Below the pieces are notes generated by a model. It saw only the letters and a list, made by a program, of their open reading frames with translations. It did not search any database and was not told where the DNA came from. The position numbers were made by a program, and so were the translations under genes. Shown here piece after piece: positions 43,512 to 53,303 of a stretch of 64,000 bases of DNA (position 1 is the first letter of the stretch; each line of letters starts with the position of its first letter). The stretch is from Streptomyces sp. LaPpAH-108 (GTDB lineage: Bacteria; Actinomycetota; Actinomycetes; Streptomycetales; Streptomycetaceae): assembly GCF_000373625.1 (NCBI RefSeq), contig NZ_KB891988.1:248001-312000 (forward strand). Reading direction: 5' to 3'.

Positions 43512-44957
43512 ATGACCACCTTCGTGGACCGCGTCGAACTGCACGTCGCCGCGGGTAACGGGGGCCACGGCTGTGCCTCCGTCCACCGCGAGAAGTTCAA
43601 GCCGCTCGGCGGCCCGGACGGCGGCAACGGCGGCCGGGGTGGCGACGTCATCCTCACCGTCGACCAGTCGGTCACCACGCTGCTCGACTATCACCACTCC
43701 CCACACCGCAAGGCCACCAACGGCAAGCCCGGCGAGGGCGGCCACCGCTCCGGCAAGGACGGCCAGGACCTGGTCCTGCCGGTCCCGGACGGCACCGTCG
43801 TGCTGGACAAGGCGGGCAACGTGCTCGCCGACCTGGTCGGCCACGGCACCTCCTACGTCGCCGCGCAGGGCGGCCGGGGCGGTCTCGGCAACGCCGCGCT
43901 CGCCAGCGCCCGCCGCAAGGCCCCCGGCTTCGCGCTGCTCGGTGAGCCCGGTGACCTCCAGGACGTCGTCCTGGAGCTGAAGACCGTCGCCGACGTCGCC
44001 CTGGTCGGCTACCCGAGCGCGGGCAAGTCCTCGCTCATCTCCGTGCTCAGCGCGGCCAAGCCGAAGATCGCCGACTACCCCTTCACCACCCTGGTGCCCA
44101 ACCTCGGCGTGGTGACGGCCGGTTCGACCGTCTACACCGTCGCCGACGTGCCCGGTCTGATCCCGGGCGCCAGCCAGGGCAAGGGACTTGGCCTGGAGTT
44201 CCTGCGGCACGTGGAGCGCTGCAGCGTCCTGGTGCACGTCCTGGACACCGCGACCCTGGAGTCCGAGCGCGACCCGCTGTCCGACCTCGACATCATCGAG
44301 GAGGAGCTGCGGCAGTACGGCGGTCTCGACAACCGTCCCCGCATCGTCGTCCTGAACAAGGTGGACGTGCCGGACGGCAAGGACCTCGCCGAGATGGTCC
44401 GCCCCGACCTGGAGGCGCGCGGCTACCGCGTCTTCGAGGTGTCGGCGGTCGCCCACATCGGCCTGAAGGAGCTGACGTACGCCCTCGGTGACATCGTCGC
44501 CAAGGCGCGGGCCGCCAAGCCCAAGGAAGAGGCCACGCGCATCGTCATCCGGCCCAAGGCCGTGGACGACGCGGGCTTCACGGTCACCCGCGAGCAGTTC
44601 GAGGGCGAGCCGCTGTTCCGCGTGCGCGGCGAGAAGCCCGAGCGCTGGGTCCGCCAGACCGACTTCAACAACGACGAGGCCGTCGGCTACCTCGCCGACC
44701 GGCTCAACCGCCTCGGCGTCGAGGACCGGCTGATGAAGGAGGGCGCCCGCTCCGGCGACGCCGTCGCGATCGGTCCCGAGGACAACGCGGTCGTCTTCGA
44801 CTGGGAGCCCTCGGTCACCGCCGGCGCCGAGATGCTCGGCCGCCGTGGCGAGGACCACCGCTTCGAGGAGCAGCGCCCCGCCACCCAGCGCCGCCGCGAC
44901 AAGCAGGCCGAACGGGACGAGGCGGAGCGGGAGTTCAACGACTTCGAGGCGTTCTAG
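43512..44957 (+). CDS. obgE: GTPase Obg
   Basis: Essential ribosome-assembly and stress GTPase; in Streptomyces linked to the onset of sporulation. 481 aa. Seen: the glycine-rich Obg fold ([25 protein letters not shown]), G1 GYPSAGKSS near 166-174, G3 [10 protein letters not shown]4 NKVD, and the actinobacterial OCT domain ([17 protein letters not shown]) with a charged tail ending [13 protein letters not shown] 43512 follows TGGAGGC. Confidence 0.97.
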   Translation: MTTFVDRVELHVAAGNGGHGCASVHREKFKPLGGPDGGNGGRGGDVILTVDQSVTTLLDYHHSPHRKATNGKPGEGGHRSGKDGQDLVLPVPDGTVVLDKAGNVLADLVGHGTSYVAAQGGRGGLGNAALASARRKAPGFALLGEPGDLQDVVLELKTVADVALVGYPSAGKSSLISVLSAAKPKIADYPFTTLVPNLGVVTAGSTVYTVADVPGLIPGASQGKGLGLEFLRHVERCSVLVHVLDTATLESERDPLSDLDIIEEELRQYGGLDNRPRIVVLNKVDVPDGKDLAEMVRPDLEARGYRVFEVSAVAHIGLKELTYALGDIVAKARAAKPKEEATRIVIRPKAVDDAGFTVTREQFEGEPLFRVRGEKPERWVRQTDFNNDEAVGYLADRLNRLGVEDRLMKEGARSGDAVAIGPEDNAVVFDWEPSVTAGAEMLGRRGEDHRFEEQRPATQRRRDKQAERDEAEREFNDFEAF

Positions 44958-44964
44958 GGCTCAC

Positions 44965-44998
44965 CGGGCACCCGGCCGGAACACCGGCCGGGTGCCCG
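44965..44998 (+). terminator. Terminator after obgE
   Basis: Perfect 15-base stem CGGGCACCCGGCCGG with its complement around AACA, 7 bases after the stop. Confidence 0.93.
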
Positions 44999-45100
44999 CT
45001 GCCGGACATTCCCGGCCGTCCTCCCGGGCTGTCGGACTCGATTTTCCGTCTCCGATGGGCGAGTCTGCTGTCACGGGAGGACGTTCGAGGAGGCATGGGG

Positions 45101-46078
45101 ATGAGCTGGCTGATCACGGGCGGCGCCGGATACATCGGCGCTCATGTGGTGCGCGCGATGACGGCGGGCGGCGAGGACGTGGTCGTGTACGACGACCTGT
45201 CCACCGGCAGCGCGGAGCGGGTGCCCTCCGGTGTGCCGCTGGTCGTGGGCAGCGTGCTCGACGGGGATCTCCTCGCGCGCACGATCCGCGAGCACGGCGT
45301 CACCGGCGTCGTGCACATCGCGGCCCGCAAGCAGGTCGGCGAGTCGGTCGAACGCCCGCTGTACTACTACCGGGAGAACGTCACCGGCCTCCAGACCCTG
45401 CTGGACGCGATGACGGAGACCGGCGTCGACCGCGTCGTCTTCTCCTCCTCGGCGGCCGTCTACGGCATGCCCGACGTGGACCTCGTCACCGAGGACACGC
45501 CCTGCGTGCCGATGAGCCCCTACGGCGAGACCAAGCTGGTGGGGGAGTGGCTGATCGCGGCTGCTGCCCGCGCCCATGGTCTGCGCGCCGTCAGCCTGCG
45601 CTACTTCAACGTGGCCGGGGCCGCCGCCCCCGAGCTGGCCGACACGGGCGTCTTCAACCTCGTCCCCATGGTGTTCGAGCGCCTGGAGGCCGACGAGCCG
45701 CCCCGCATCTTCGGCGACGACTACGCCACCCCGGACGGCACCTGCGTGCGCGACTACATCCACGTCCAGGACATCGCCTCCGCCCACCAGGCCGCCGCCG
45801 TACGGCTGCGCGAGGCCCCGGCGGGCACCTCGCTGGTCCTCAACATCGGCCGGGGCGAGGGCAGTTCGGTACGCGAGATGGTCGACCGCATCCTCAAGAC
45901 GACCGGCCACGAGGACGTCGTGGCCGAGGTGACCCCGCGCCGCCCCGGCGACCCGGCCCGGGTCGTCGCGGCGGCCGACCGCATCCGCGCGGAGCTGGGC
46001 TGGAGCGCCCGGTTCGGCCTGGACGACATGATCGAGTCGGCCTGGGGCGGCTGGCGCCACCGGCACCCCCGCGACTGA
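45101..46078 (+). CDS. galE: UDP-glucose 4-epimerase-type sugar epimerase
   Basis: NAD-dependent short-chain dehydrogenase/reductase interconverting UDP-glucose and UDP-galactose, or a close relative. 325 aa. Seen: the Rossmann motif TGGAGYIGAH, HIAARKQVGESV, the serine of SSSAAVYG, the catalytic YGETK, and LRYFNVAGA with GDDYATPDGTCVRDYIHV. Of two starts six bases apart I take ATG 45101, because GAGGAGG (45087-45093) leaves only one base before the ATG at 45095. Flanked by terminators or convergent genes, so expressed alone. Confidence 0.9.
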   Translation: MSWLITGGAGYIGAHVVRAMTAGGEDVVVYDDLSTGSAERVPSGVPLVVGSVLDGDLLARTIREHGVTGVVHIAARKQVGESVERPLYYYRENVTGLQTLLDAMTETGVDRVVFSSSAAVYGMPDVDLVTEDTPCVPMSPYGETKLVGEWLIAAAARAHGLRAVSLRYFNVAGAAAPELADTGVFNLVPMVFERLEADEPPRIFGDDYATPDGTCVRDYIHVQDIASAHQAAAVRLREAPAGTSLVLNIGRGEGSSVREMVDRILKTTGHEDVVAEVTPRRPGDPARVVAAADRIRAELGWSARFGLDDMIESAWGGWRHRHPRD

Positions 46079-46107
46079 CGGGGCCGAGCCCGGGGGACTT
46101 CAGGCTT

Positions 46108-46851
46108 TCAGGCCTTCAGGTCGGCCTTGTCGCCCATCACCACGACCGGGTGCTCCTTCGGGTCCAGCGTGCGCAGCAGGTACTCCATGTCCGCCTTGGG
46201 CTGGCTCACGCACGCCGAGGTGCCGCTGCCGTGGTCCATGTGCAGCCAGATGCTGCCGCCCTTGGACTGGCCCTGCGGCCGGGTCGGGTCGTTGGGCGGG
46301 GTGCCCTTGACCCGGTTGTAGTCGATGGCGATGACGTAGTCGAAGTCGTTCCAGTACGACTTCTTCCAGTAGTGCGGGGCCTGGAAGGCGGCCGAGCGGG
46401 TGTACGGCAGCTTGGTGCCGGGGGAGGGGAGGACACCGCCCGCGTCGCTCAGCGTGAAGACGCCCACGGGGCTGCGCTTGTCGCCCTCGTGATGGTCCGT
46501 CGTCCAGCCCTTGCGCCCGTTGTGGGCGGACCAGGTGCGCTGCTGCTTCCAGACCGAGCCGGTCTTCTCGTAGAGCGCGACGGTCGAGTCGGCCGAGTCC
46601 TTGCCGTCGCCGTACACCGCGACGACCTGCCGCGTGTCCCCGGGCACCTGCTTCCACAGCCGGTCCCCGATGTCCGGGACGCGCTTGAGCGGTGCGGCGG
46701 CGTGCGGCTTGGCGTCGGCGCCCCCGCCGGGCCCCTTCGGGGTGTCCGGATGCCCCGAACCCCCGCACGCCGCCAGACACACCGTCAGCAGAGCGACCCC
46801 CGTCGCACCCGCCATCACCCGCACCGAACCGCCGTTTCGCATGGGCTCCAT
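46108..46851 (-). CDS. L,D-transpeptidase-like lipoprotein
   Basis: 247 aa. Secreted lipoprotein: a lipobox LAAC ends the signal sequence near residue 30 (AGATGVALLTVCLAAC), followed by a Gly/Pro linker. The rest matches the YkuD-type fold: KRSPVGVFTLSDAGG, then HMDHGSGTSACVSQ with the histidine and catalytic cysteine of L,D-transpeptidases. Expected role: peptidoglycan 3-3 crosslinks or protein attachment outside the membrane. Start chosen at ATG 46851; ATG 46842 is an alternative. Convergent with galE, divergent from proB. Confidence 0.85.
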   Translation of the reverse strand: MEPMRNGGSVRVMAGATGVALLTVCLAACGGSGHPDTPKGPGGGADAKPHAAAPLKRVPDIGDRLWKQVPGDTRQVVAVYGDGKDSADSTVALYEKTGSVWKQQRTWSAHNGRKGWTTDHHEGDKRSPVGVFTLSDAGGVLPSPGTKLPYTRSAAFQAPHYWKKSYWNDFDYVIAIDYNRVKGTPPNDPTRPQGQSKGGSIWLHMDHGSGTSACVSQPKADMEYLLRTLDPKEHPVVVMGDKADLKA

Positions 46852-47058
46852 GGTCGCAGACCGTGACCCGGTGGCGGGTCCAGGGTGTGGGGAAGGACCC
46901 CGTAAGAGTTCACTCGCGGCCCGTCCCCGGCCCGTCTCGTGCGCGCGTCCGCGTGCTGGACGGGTGCGCGGGCGGTCACCCGCTTCGCGTAGATTGCGAG
47001 CGGAACCGGCATGGATGGCGAGCGGGACCGCAGGGCGCGCGAGGGGACAGAGGGCAAG

Positions 47059-48198
47059 GTGGCAAGTGCGAGGCAGGCCGTGGGCGAGGCCCGCAGGATC
47101 GTCGTCAAGGTGGGCTCCTCCTCGCTGACCACCGCCGCGGGCGGCCTGGACGCCGACCGGGTGGACGCGCTGGTGGACGTGCTCGCCAAGTTCCGCGCCC
47201 CGGGTGCGGGCGGCGCGCCGCGCGAGGTCGTCCTCGTCTCCTCCGGCGCCATCGCCGCCGGTCTCGCCCCGTTGGGGCTGCCCCGGCGCCCCCGCGACCT
47301 GGCCCGCCAGCAGGCCGCCGCCAGCGTCGGCCAGGGCCTGCTCGTCGCCCGCTACACCGCCTCCTTCGCGCGCTACGGCGTCCGCGTCGGCCAGGTGCTG
47401 CTCACCAGCGACGACATGAGCCGCCGCAGCCACCACCGCAACGCCTCGCGCACGCTCGACAAGCTCCTCGCCATGGGCGCGTTCCCGATCGTCAACGAGA
47501 ACGACACCGTCGCCACCGACGAGATCCGCTTCGGCGACAACGACCGCCTCGCCGCCCTCGTCGCCCACCTCGTCCGCGCCGACCTGCTGGTCCTCCTCTC
47601 CGACGTGGACGGTGTCTACGACGGCGACCCCAGCAAGCCCGGCACCTCCCGGATCGCCGAGGTGCGCTCCCCGGCCGACCTCGCGGACGTCGAGATCGGC
47701 AGCGCGGGCAAGGCGGGCCTCGGCACCGGTGGCATGGCCACCAAGGTGGAGGCCGCCCGGATCGCCGCCGCCGCGGGCATCCCCGTCGTGCTGACCAGCG
47801 CCGTCCACGCGGCCGACGCCCTGGCCGGGGGCGACACCGGCACCTGGTTCCACCCCACCGGCAGGCGCTCCGCCGACCGGCTGCTCTGGCTCCAGCACGC
47901 CTCCACCCCGCAGGGCTCCCTCACCCTGGACGACGGCGCCGTCCGCGCGGTCGTCCAGGGCCGCAAGTCGCTGCTGCCCGCCGGGATCGCCGCCGTGGAG
48001 GGCGAGTTCGGCGCGGGCGACCCCGTCGAGCTGCGCGACGCCGCCGGACGGGCCGTCGCCCGGGGCATCGTCAACTTCGACGCCAAGGAGATCCCCCGGC
48101 TGCTCGGGCGTTCGACCCGCGAGCTGGCACGCGAACTGGGCCCCGCCTACGAACGCGAGGTCGTACACCGGGACGACCTGGTACTGCTGCACGTGTGA
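47059..48198 (+). CDS. proB: Glutamate 5-kinase
   Basis: First step of proline synthesis: glutamate plus ATP to gamma-glutamyl phosphate. 379 aa. Seen: the kinase start RRIVVKVGSSSLT, LVSSGAIAAG, VNENDTVATDEIRFGDND, the GTGGMATKVEAARIA signature, and a C-terminal PUA domain (KSLLPAGIAAVEGEFGAGDPVEL). GTG 47059 follows AGAGGGCAAG; an ATG at 47011 would add 16 charged residues. Proline feedback acts on this enzyme in other bacteria. A short hypothetical gene separates it from proA. Confidence 0.95.
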   Translation: MASARQAVGEARRIVVKVGSSSLTTAAGGLDADRVDALVDVLAKFRAPGAGGAPREVVLVSSGAIAAGLAPLGLPRRPRDLARQQAAASVGQGLLVARYTASFARYGVRVGQVLLTSDDMSRRSHHRNASRTLDKLLAMGAFPIVNENDTVATDEIRFGDNDRLAALVAHLVRADLLVLLSDVDGVYDGDPSKPGTSRIAEVRSPADLADVEIGSAGKAGLGTGGMATKVEAARIAAAAGIPVVLTSAVHAADALAGGDTGTWFHPTGRRSADRLLWLQHASTPQGSLTLDDGAVRAVVQGRKSLLPAGIAAVEGEFGAGDPVELRDAAGRAVARGIVNFDAKEIPRLLGRSTRELARELGPAYEREVVHRDDLVLLHV

Positions 48199-48358
48199 CC
48201 CCCGGGGAACCGCGTGTAAAGCGGGGCACAAGGACCGCCCCCGGTGGGGGACGTTCCGCAAAACCGCCACGCGGAGCCCTCGGGCCTGCTCAACTTTGTC
48301 TCGGGGACATGTTGAAGGGACACGTTCCGTCAAGGGGCCATGCGTGAAGGAGGCCGTC

Positions 48359-48784
48359 GTGAGACGAGTCCGTCCTGGGGCGGCGTCCCGTGGTGCTCTG
48401 ACGAGCGTCGCGGCCGGGGACACCTACGAGGAGCCCAAGGATCTGCCCCGCCTGTGGCATGTCACCCTCAGCGTCTCCGGGGAGTGCGTCCCCGTGCAGG
48501 ACCTCAGGCGCGCCCTCGAACAGCTGGCCCACGACCACCCCTTCCTCCTGACCAGCCGGTACGCCGGTGACCACGCCGAGATCCGGTACTGGGAGGAGGC
48601 CCGCGACCTGCACGACGCCGCCGCCGTCGCGCTGCGGCTGTGGGGCGAGCACCGGCAGAGCGCCGGGCTGCCGCCCTGGGAGATCGTCGGCCTGGAGGTC
48701 ATCGACCGCGAGACCTACCACCAGCGGATCGCGGAGGGGTACGGGCCCGCACCGGCGACACCGGTAGGGGTGCACCCGTTCTGA
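48359..48784 (+). CDS. Hypothetical protein between proB and proA
   Basis: 141 aa, function not recognised. The GTG at 48359 lies 5 bases after GAAGGAGG, a strong start. The first 30 residues are basic and probably flexible; the rest looks like a compact alpha/beta domain ([75 protein letters not shown]). One cysteine, several histidines, no membrane segment. Its position between the two proline genes suggests co-expression, not function. Confidence 0.8.
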   Translation: MRRVRPGAASRGALTSVAAGDTYEEPKDLPRLWHVTLSVSGECVPVQDLRRALEQLAHDHPFLLTSRYAGDHAEIRYWEEARDLHDAAAVALRLWGEHRQSAGLPPWEIVGLEVIDRETYHQRIAEGYGPAPATPVGVHPF

Positions 48785-48877
48785 GAGGTGGGCGCGGTGT
48801 CTCGCGGTGCGCAGGGCGCGGGGGAGCGGCGGCGTCTCGGGTTGCGGAACAGGGCAAGCCGGGCGTGCCGCGCGCAT

Positions 48878-48883
48878 TACCCT
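48878..48883 (+). promoter_or_regulatory. -10 element of a leaderless proA transcript
   Basis: TACCCT, 7 bases, then ATG 48891, with no purine-rich site between. Suggests proA is also transcribed on its own as leaderless mRNA. Confidence 0.55.
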
Positions 48884-48890
48884 TCCTGCC

Positions 48891-50177
48891 ATGACCACGC
48901 TCTCGCCGTACGACTCGATGTCCCCGGTCACCCGCGCCGCCTACCGGGCCAAGGCCGCCGCCGCCGACCTCGCCCCGCTCCCGCGCGCGGTGAAGGACGA
49001 CGCGCTGCTCGCCGTCGCGGACGCCCTGGAGGTCCGCACCAGCGAGATCGTGGAGGCCAACGCCAAGGACGTGGCCAGGGCCCGGGAGAACGGCACCAGC
49101 GAGTCCGTCGTCGACCGCCTCACCCTCACCCCCGAGCGGGTCCGCGCCATCGCCGCCGACGTGCGCGACGTGGCCAAGCTGCCCGACCCGGTCGGCGAGG
49201 TCGTCCGCGGCTCCACGCTGCCCAACGGCATCGACCTGCGCCAGGTCCGCGTCCCGCTCGGCGTCGTCGGCATCATCTACGAGGCCCGCCCCAACGTCAC
49301 CGTGGACGCCGCCGCGCTCTGTCTGAAGTCCGGCAACGCCGTCCTGCTGCGCGGCTCCGCCTCCGCCTACGAGTCGAACACCGCTCTCGTCCGGGTGATC
49401 CGGGACGCCGTCGGCGGCGCCGGGCTGCCCGCCGACGCCGTCCAGCTGGTGCCCGGCGAGAGCCGCGAGAGCGTGCGCGAGCTGATGCGCGCCCGGGGGC
49501 TCGTGGACGTGCTCATCCCGCGCGGCGGCGCCTCCCTGATCCGTACGGTCGTCGGCGAGTCCACCGTCCCGGTCATCGAGACCGGCACCGGCAACTGCCA
49601 CGTCTACGTCGACGCGCAGGCCGACATCGACACCGCGATCGACATCCTGGTCAACTCCAAGGCCCAGCGGCCCAGCGTCTGCAACGCCGCCGAGACCCTG
49701 CTCGTCCACCAGGACATCGCGGACGCCTTCCTGCCCCGCGCCCTGGACGCGCTGGCCGAGGCCGGGGTCACCGTGCACGCCGACCCGCGCGTGCTCGCCT
49801 TCGCCGGGGACTCCAAGGCCACCGTGGTCGAGGCCACCGCCGAGGACTGGGAGACCGAGTACCTCTCCTACGACATCGCCGCCGCCGTCGTCGACTCGCT
49901 CGACAAGGCCGTCGAGCACATCCGGCTGTGGTCCTCCGGGCACACCGAGGCGATCGTCACCACCTCGCAGCAGGCCGCCCGCAGGTTCACCCAGCTGGTC
50001 GACTCCACCACGGTCGCCGTGAACGCCTCCACCCGTTTCACCGACGGCGGCCAGTTCGGCTTCGGCGCCGAGATCGGCATCTCCACCCAGAAGCTGCACG
50101 CCCGTGGCCCCATGGGCCTGCCGGAGCTGACCAGCACCAAGTACATCGTCACCGGCGACGGACACGTGCGCGGCTGA
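48891..50177 (+). CDS. proA: Gamma-glutamyl phosphate reductase
   Basis: Second step of proline synthesis: NADPH reduction of gamma-glutamyl phosphate to the semialdehyde. 428 aa, aldehyde-dehydrogenase fold. Seen: [52 protein letters not shown], the catalytic cysteine in [13 protein letters not shown], and [26 protein letters not shown] 48891 is set by the -10 element upstream and the fit to family length. Confidence 0.97.
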   Translation: MTTLSPYDSMSPVTRAAYRAKAAAADLAPLPRAVKDDALLAVADALEVRTSEIVEANAKDVARARENGTSESVVDRLTLTPERVRAIAADVRDVAKLPDPVGEVVRGSTLPNGIDLRQVRVPLGVVGIIYEARPNVTVDAAALCLKSGNAVLLRGSASAYESNTALVRVIRDAVGGAGLPADAVQLVPGESRESVRELMRARGLVDVLIPRGGASLIRTVVGESTVPVIETGTGNCHVYVDAQADIDTAIDILVNSKAQRPSVCNAAETLLVHQDIADAFLPRALDALAEAGVTVHADPRVLAFAGDSKATVVEATAEDWETEYLSYDIAAAVVDSLDKAVEHIRLWSSGHTEAIVTTSQQAARRFTQLVDSTTVAVNASTRFTDGGQFGFGAEIGISTQKLHARGPMGLPELTSTKYIVTGDGHVRG

Positions 50178-50258
50178 GCCGTCCGGAGGACGGCCGGAAA
50201 CCGGTCCCGGGGGCCGGACGAATTTCCGTACCGTCTGCCCAAATTGACCCCCCAGGTC

Positions 50259-50264
50259 TACTCT
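50259..50264 (+). promoter_or_regulatory. -10 element before 50271
   Basis: TACTCT, 6 bases (GGACCC), then GTG 50271. Leaderless pattern. Confidence 0.5.
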
Positions 50265-50270
50265 GGACCC

Positions 50271-50846
50271 GTGCCGGAGGACGTGGGGGGCACGCCGTTC
50301 CCGGACGGCTGGGAGCCCGACGACGACCACGACCGCGGAGCGACGGACGAAGAGTTCGCCTCCGTGGTCTTCGACGAGGCCTTCGTAAAGGCGGCCACCG
50401 TCCATGAGCCCAGCGCCGTCGAACGCCTCCTCGCCGCCGCCCAGGCCCGCGCCGAGGCCTTCGAGGCGGAGGCCCGCCGCGCCCACGCCTCGGCCGAGCC
50501 CTACGACGAGCTGTACGGCCCCGAGCACACCGGATTCGGCCACACCCCGGACGACGACCCGCACGACGGCTACGCCCCCGGTGACGGCCCCGGCTTCCTC
50601 GGCCCCTACGGCAAGCAGATCCGCTGGCACCGGCCCGTCGCCTGGGTGCTCGCCGTGGTGATGGGCGTCGGCATGGTGGCCCTGGCCTTCGCCGCCGTCT
50701 ACCGGGGCGCCTCCTCCGGCACCCGCGACCGGGTGCCCGCCCCGGCCTCCAGCGGCCTGGGCAGCGGGGCCGCCGCCGTGCCCATGCCGTCCGTCTCCGC
50801 GGACTACTCCCAGCCCGCGGTCTCCGCCGTCCCGAAGGCCCCCTGA
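50271..50846 (+). CDS. Membrane protein with SVVFDExFV motif, 191 aa
   Basis: Not recognised. Acidic cytoplasmic N-terminal region with DEEFASVVFDEAFVKAA at 26-42 and SAVERLLAAAQARAEAFEAEA helix to about 70, an Asp/Pro/Tyr-rich linker, one transmembrane helix (about 122-144, PVAWVLAVVMGVGMVALAFAAVY), then a short Ser/Pro outside tail. The same motif before a single helix occurs in the next gene. I start at GTG 50271 because TACTCT lies 6 bases upstream; a TTG at 50244 would add nine residues. Confidence 0.75.
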   Translation: MPEDVGGTPFPDGWEPDDDHDRGATDEEFASVVFDEAFVKAATVHEPSAVERLLAAAQARAEAFEAEARRAHASAEPYDELYGPEHTGFGHTPDDDPHDGYAPGDGPGFLGPYGKQIRWHRPVAWVLAVVMGVGMVALAFAAVYRGASSGTRDRVPAPASSGLGSGAAAVPMPSVSADYSQPAVSAVPKAP

Positions 50847-50965
50847 GCGGTCCTCGCGCGCGTCTTTCCACAGCCGCCGTACGCCTGACCGGCGCTGCGC
50901 GGTTTTGATGAGCCCCTGTCAGAAGTTGTCGCGTACCAGCGCGTTTACGGGAGGCTCGCCCGACC

Positions 50966-50971
50966 TACCCT
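50966..50971 (+). promoter_or_regulatory. -10 element before 50978
   Basis: TACCCT followed by 6 bases (GAAAGT) and ATG 50978; TTTACG at 50944-50949 with a 16-base spacer is a possible -35. Leaderless pattern. Confidence 0.55.
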
Positions 50972-50977
50972 GAAAGT

Positions 50978-52051
50978 ATGGGCGGGCCTGGAGACCCACC
51001 GGAGGGGACACCCGAGGGCAGCCCCTCAGGTGCCGAGGACGAGTACCGATCCGTCGTGTTCGACGAGTCGTTCGTCCGCGCTGCCCGGCTCCAGGAGTAC
51101 TCCGCGCACGAGCGCATGACCGACCACGCCCCCGCCGTACGCCGCCGGGTGCCCCGCCACCGGCTGCTCACCCGGCAGGCCCTGGCCCTCGTCGTCCTCC
51201 TCGCCATCGCCTTCGGCACCGCCCTCTACCTGGGCGTCCGTCACCCGTACGGCTCACCGCAGGCCCGCAGATCCGACGCCCCGCTGCGCACGACCGTCGT
51301 CCCGCTCGCGCCCCGGGGCGAGGTGCCCGGCGCCGCCGACGCCCGCACCCTCTTCGCGCGCGGCCCCGCCGCCGGGTTCGTGAGCGGCATCGAGGGCGTC
51401 CCGCTGCCCGCCGTCCGGGCCACCGCGCACTTCTCGGAGAGCCAGGTCCTGGCCGCACTGACGACCGTCCGCACCTACCTCGTGCGCTCCTCGCTCGACC
51501 CCGACGTGCTCGCCGGGCGCGCGATCCGGCCCGTGCGGTCCCTGCTCGACGCCCGTCAGCTCGGCCAGTTCGACCGCAGCGTGAACCGGCCCGCCCCGGA
51601 CGGCCTGCACGCCGCGACCGGCTGGCTGATCCGCTTCGACCCGGCCCGCGCGGAACTCGCCGACGACCGCGTCCGCGTCCTCGGCACCCTGCGCGCCGCC
51701 GAGTCCGACGCGGCCACGCTGGAGGTCACCTCCGACAGCACCTTCGTCTACGCCCTGCGCCCCCGGGGCTCCACCGAGGCATCGGCCCGGGTGTCCCTGT
51801 TCACCGTCCGGCGCGCGCTGACCTTCCGCTTCGACAGCGACAACCTGCGCGTGGGCCAGACCCGGCTGGTCGCCTCCACCACCCAGGCGGGGCCGCTGTC
51901 CTGCACCGAGGACACCACGGCCCGCCTCCGTCCGCTCCTGGCGGGCCAGACCGCCCGGCCCGGCGGACCCCAGGCCACCGACCCGTACACCGACGCCACC
52001 CCGACGGCCGTGTGCGGGACGCTGTCGGACGCGGCTCAGCCGAAGGCGTGA
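50978..52051 (+). CDS. Membrane protein with SVVFDExFV motif and extracytoplasmic domain
   Basis: 357 aa, not recognised. Cytoplasmic start with DEYRSVVFDESFVRAARLQE at 21-40 and YSAHERM, a basic stretch, one helix (about 68-88, ALALVVLLAIAFGTALYLGV), then a roughly 265-residue outside domain with ESQVLAALTTVRTYLVRSSLDPDVLAG, GWLIRFDPARAEL and two cysteines (LSCTED, AVCGTL) that may pair. It shares its N-terminal motif and topology with 50271-50846. ATG 50978 is set by the -10 hexamer directly upstream. Confidence 0.8.
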   Translation: MGGPGDPPEGTPEGSPSGAEDEYRSVVFDESFVRAARLQEYSAHERMTDHAPAVRRRVPRHRLLTRQALALVVLLAIAFGTALYLGVRHPYGSPQARRSDAPLRTTVVPLAPRGEVPGAADARTLFARGPAAGFVSGIEGVPLPAVRATAHFSESQVLAALTTVRTYLVRSSLDPDVLAGRAIRPVRSLLDARQLGQFDRSVNRPAPDGLHAATGWLIRFDPARAELADDRVRVLGTLRAAESDAATLEVTSDSTFVYALRPRGSTEASARVSLFTVRRALTFRFDSDNLRVGQTRLVASTTQAGPLSCTEDTTARLRPLLAGQTARPGGPQATDPYTDATPTAVCGTLSDAAQPKA

Positions 52052-52074
52052 GGCGTGAGACGTGAGACGGCCGG

Positions 52075-53190
52075 TCAGGGCTGGTCCGTCGGCGCCTCCG
52101 GGTCGTCCGGGGTGCCCGGGGTGTTCTTGCCGTCCTTCGACGGCGGCGCGCTCGTGAAGCCGTTGAAACCCCGGCGGACCCGGCCGCCGAGGTCGCCCGC
52201 GCCGCCCGCCAGATCCGAGACCAGCTTCATCAGCGGGTCCTTGGAGGTCTTCACGTCGCTCGCATAGCTCGCCGCGGACTGCCGGAAGGACTCCCGGACC
52301 CGCGCGTCCTTGTCCTCCTCGCGGTGCGGGTAGTGGCCGTCCATGATCCGCTGGTGGTCGCGGGACTCGGCCCACCGCTTCAGCTCGGCGGCCCGCACCG
52401 TGGTGAACGGGTGGGAGCGGGGCAGCACGTTGAGGATCTTCAGCACGGAGTCCCGCAGGTCGCCCCCGGCGTCGTACTCCGCCGCCTGCTCCAGGAACGC
52501 GTCCACGTTCATCTCGTGCAGATGGTTGCCGCCCGCGATCTTCATCAGGCCGCGCATCGAGGCCCGCAGGTCCTGGCCCACCAGGAGACCGGCCCGGTCC
52601 GCCGACAGCTCCGACTTGCGGAACCACTCCCGCAGCGCCGTCACCAGCGCCATGATCGCCAGATTGCCCAGCGGGATCCACGCGACCTTCAGGGCCAGCG
52701 TCGTCAGGAACAGCAGGATCGTGCGGTACACCGCGTGCCCGGAGAGCGCGTGGCCCACCTCGTGCCCGACGACCGCCCGCATCTCCTCCTCGTCCAGCAG
52801 CTCGACCAGACCCGTGGTCACCACGATGATCGGCTCGTCCAGACCGATGCACATCGCGTTCGGCTGCGGGTCCTGCGTGACGTACATCGGCGGGACCTTC
52901 TCCAGGTCCAGGATGTAGCAGGCGTCGCGCAGCATGTCGTGCAGATGCGTGAACTGCCGGTCGGAGACCCGCACCGAGTCGGACAGGAACAGCAGCCTCA
53001 GGCTCCGCTCCGGCAGCAGCCCGCTCAGCGCCTTGAAGACGGTGTCGAACCCGCTCAGCCTGCGCAGCGCCACCAGCGCCGAACGGTCGGCCGGGTGCTC
53101 GTAGGCGCGGGAGGAGATCCCGGGGAAACGCCTGCGCTGCCTGCTCGGCACCCGCTCGCGCCCACTCTGTTCGCGGCTTTCTTCGGACAT
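52075..53190 (-). CDS. M48-family zinc metallopeptidase
   Basis: 371 aa, membrane-associated protease related to HtpX/Ste24. Seen: VVGHEVGHALSGH, the HExxH zinc site near residue 142, the third ligand in ELSADRAGLL, a hydrophobic pair between (RTILLFLTTLALKVAWIPLGNLAIMALVTAL), and PNAMCIGLDEPIIVVTTGLVELL before the site. The tail from about 300 is polar (KDPLMKLVSDLAGG). Likely envelope protein quality control, by family. ATG 53190. Transcribed alone, against its neighbours. Confidence 0.92.
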   Translation of the reverse strand: MSEESREQSGRERVPSRQRRRFPGISSRAYEHPADRSALVALRRLSGFDTVFKALSGLLPERSLRLLFLSDSVRVSDRQFTHLHDMLRDACYILDLEKVPPMYVTQDPQPNAMCIGLDEPIIVVTTGLVELLDEEEMRAVVGHEVGHALSGHAVYRTILLFLTTLALKVAWIPLGNLAIMALVTALREWFRKSELSADRAGLLVGQDLRASMRGLMKIAGGNHLHEMNVDAFLEQAAEYDAGGDLRDSVLKILNVLPRSHPFTTVRAAELKRWAESRDHQRIMDGHYPHREEDKDARVRESFRQSAASYASDVKTSKDPLMKLVSDLAGGAGDLGGRVRRGFNGFTSAPPSKDGKNTPGTPDDPEAPTDQP

Positions 53191-53303
53191 GTCATCCCCC
53201 TGCTGCGTGTGAGTGCCGTGCCCCGAGTGCCGTGCCCCCCGGACCGGGTCCAGCCTAGGCGGCGTACCGTGGACCGGGCAGTACCACCGAAGGAGTCCAC
53301 GCC

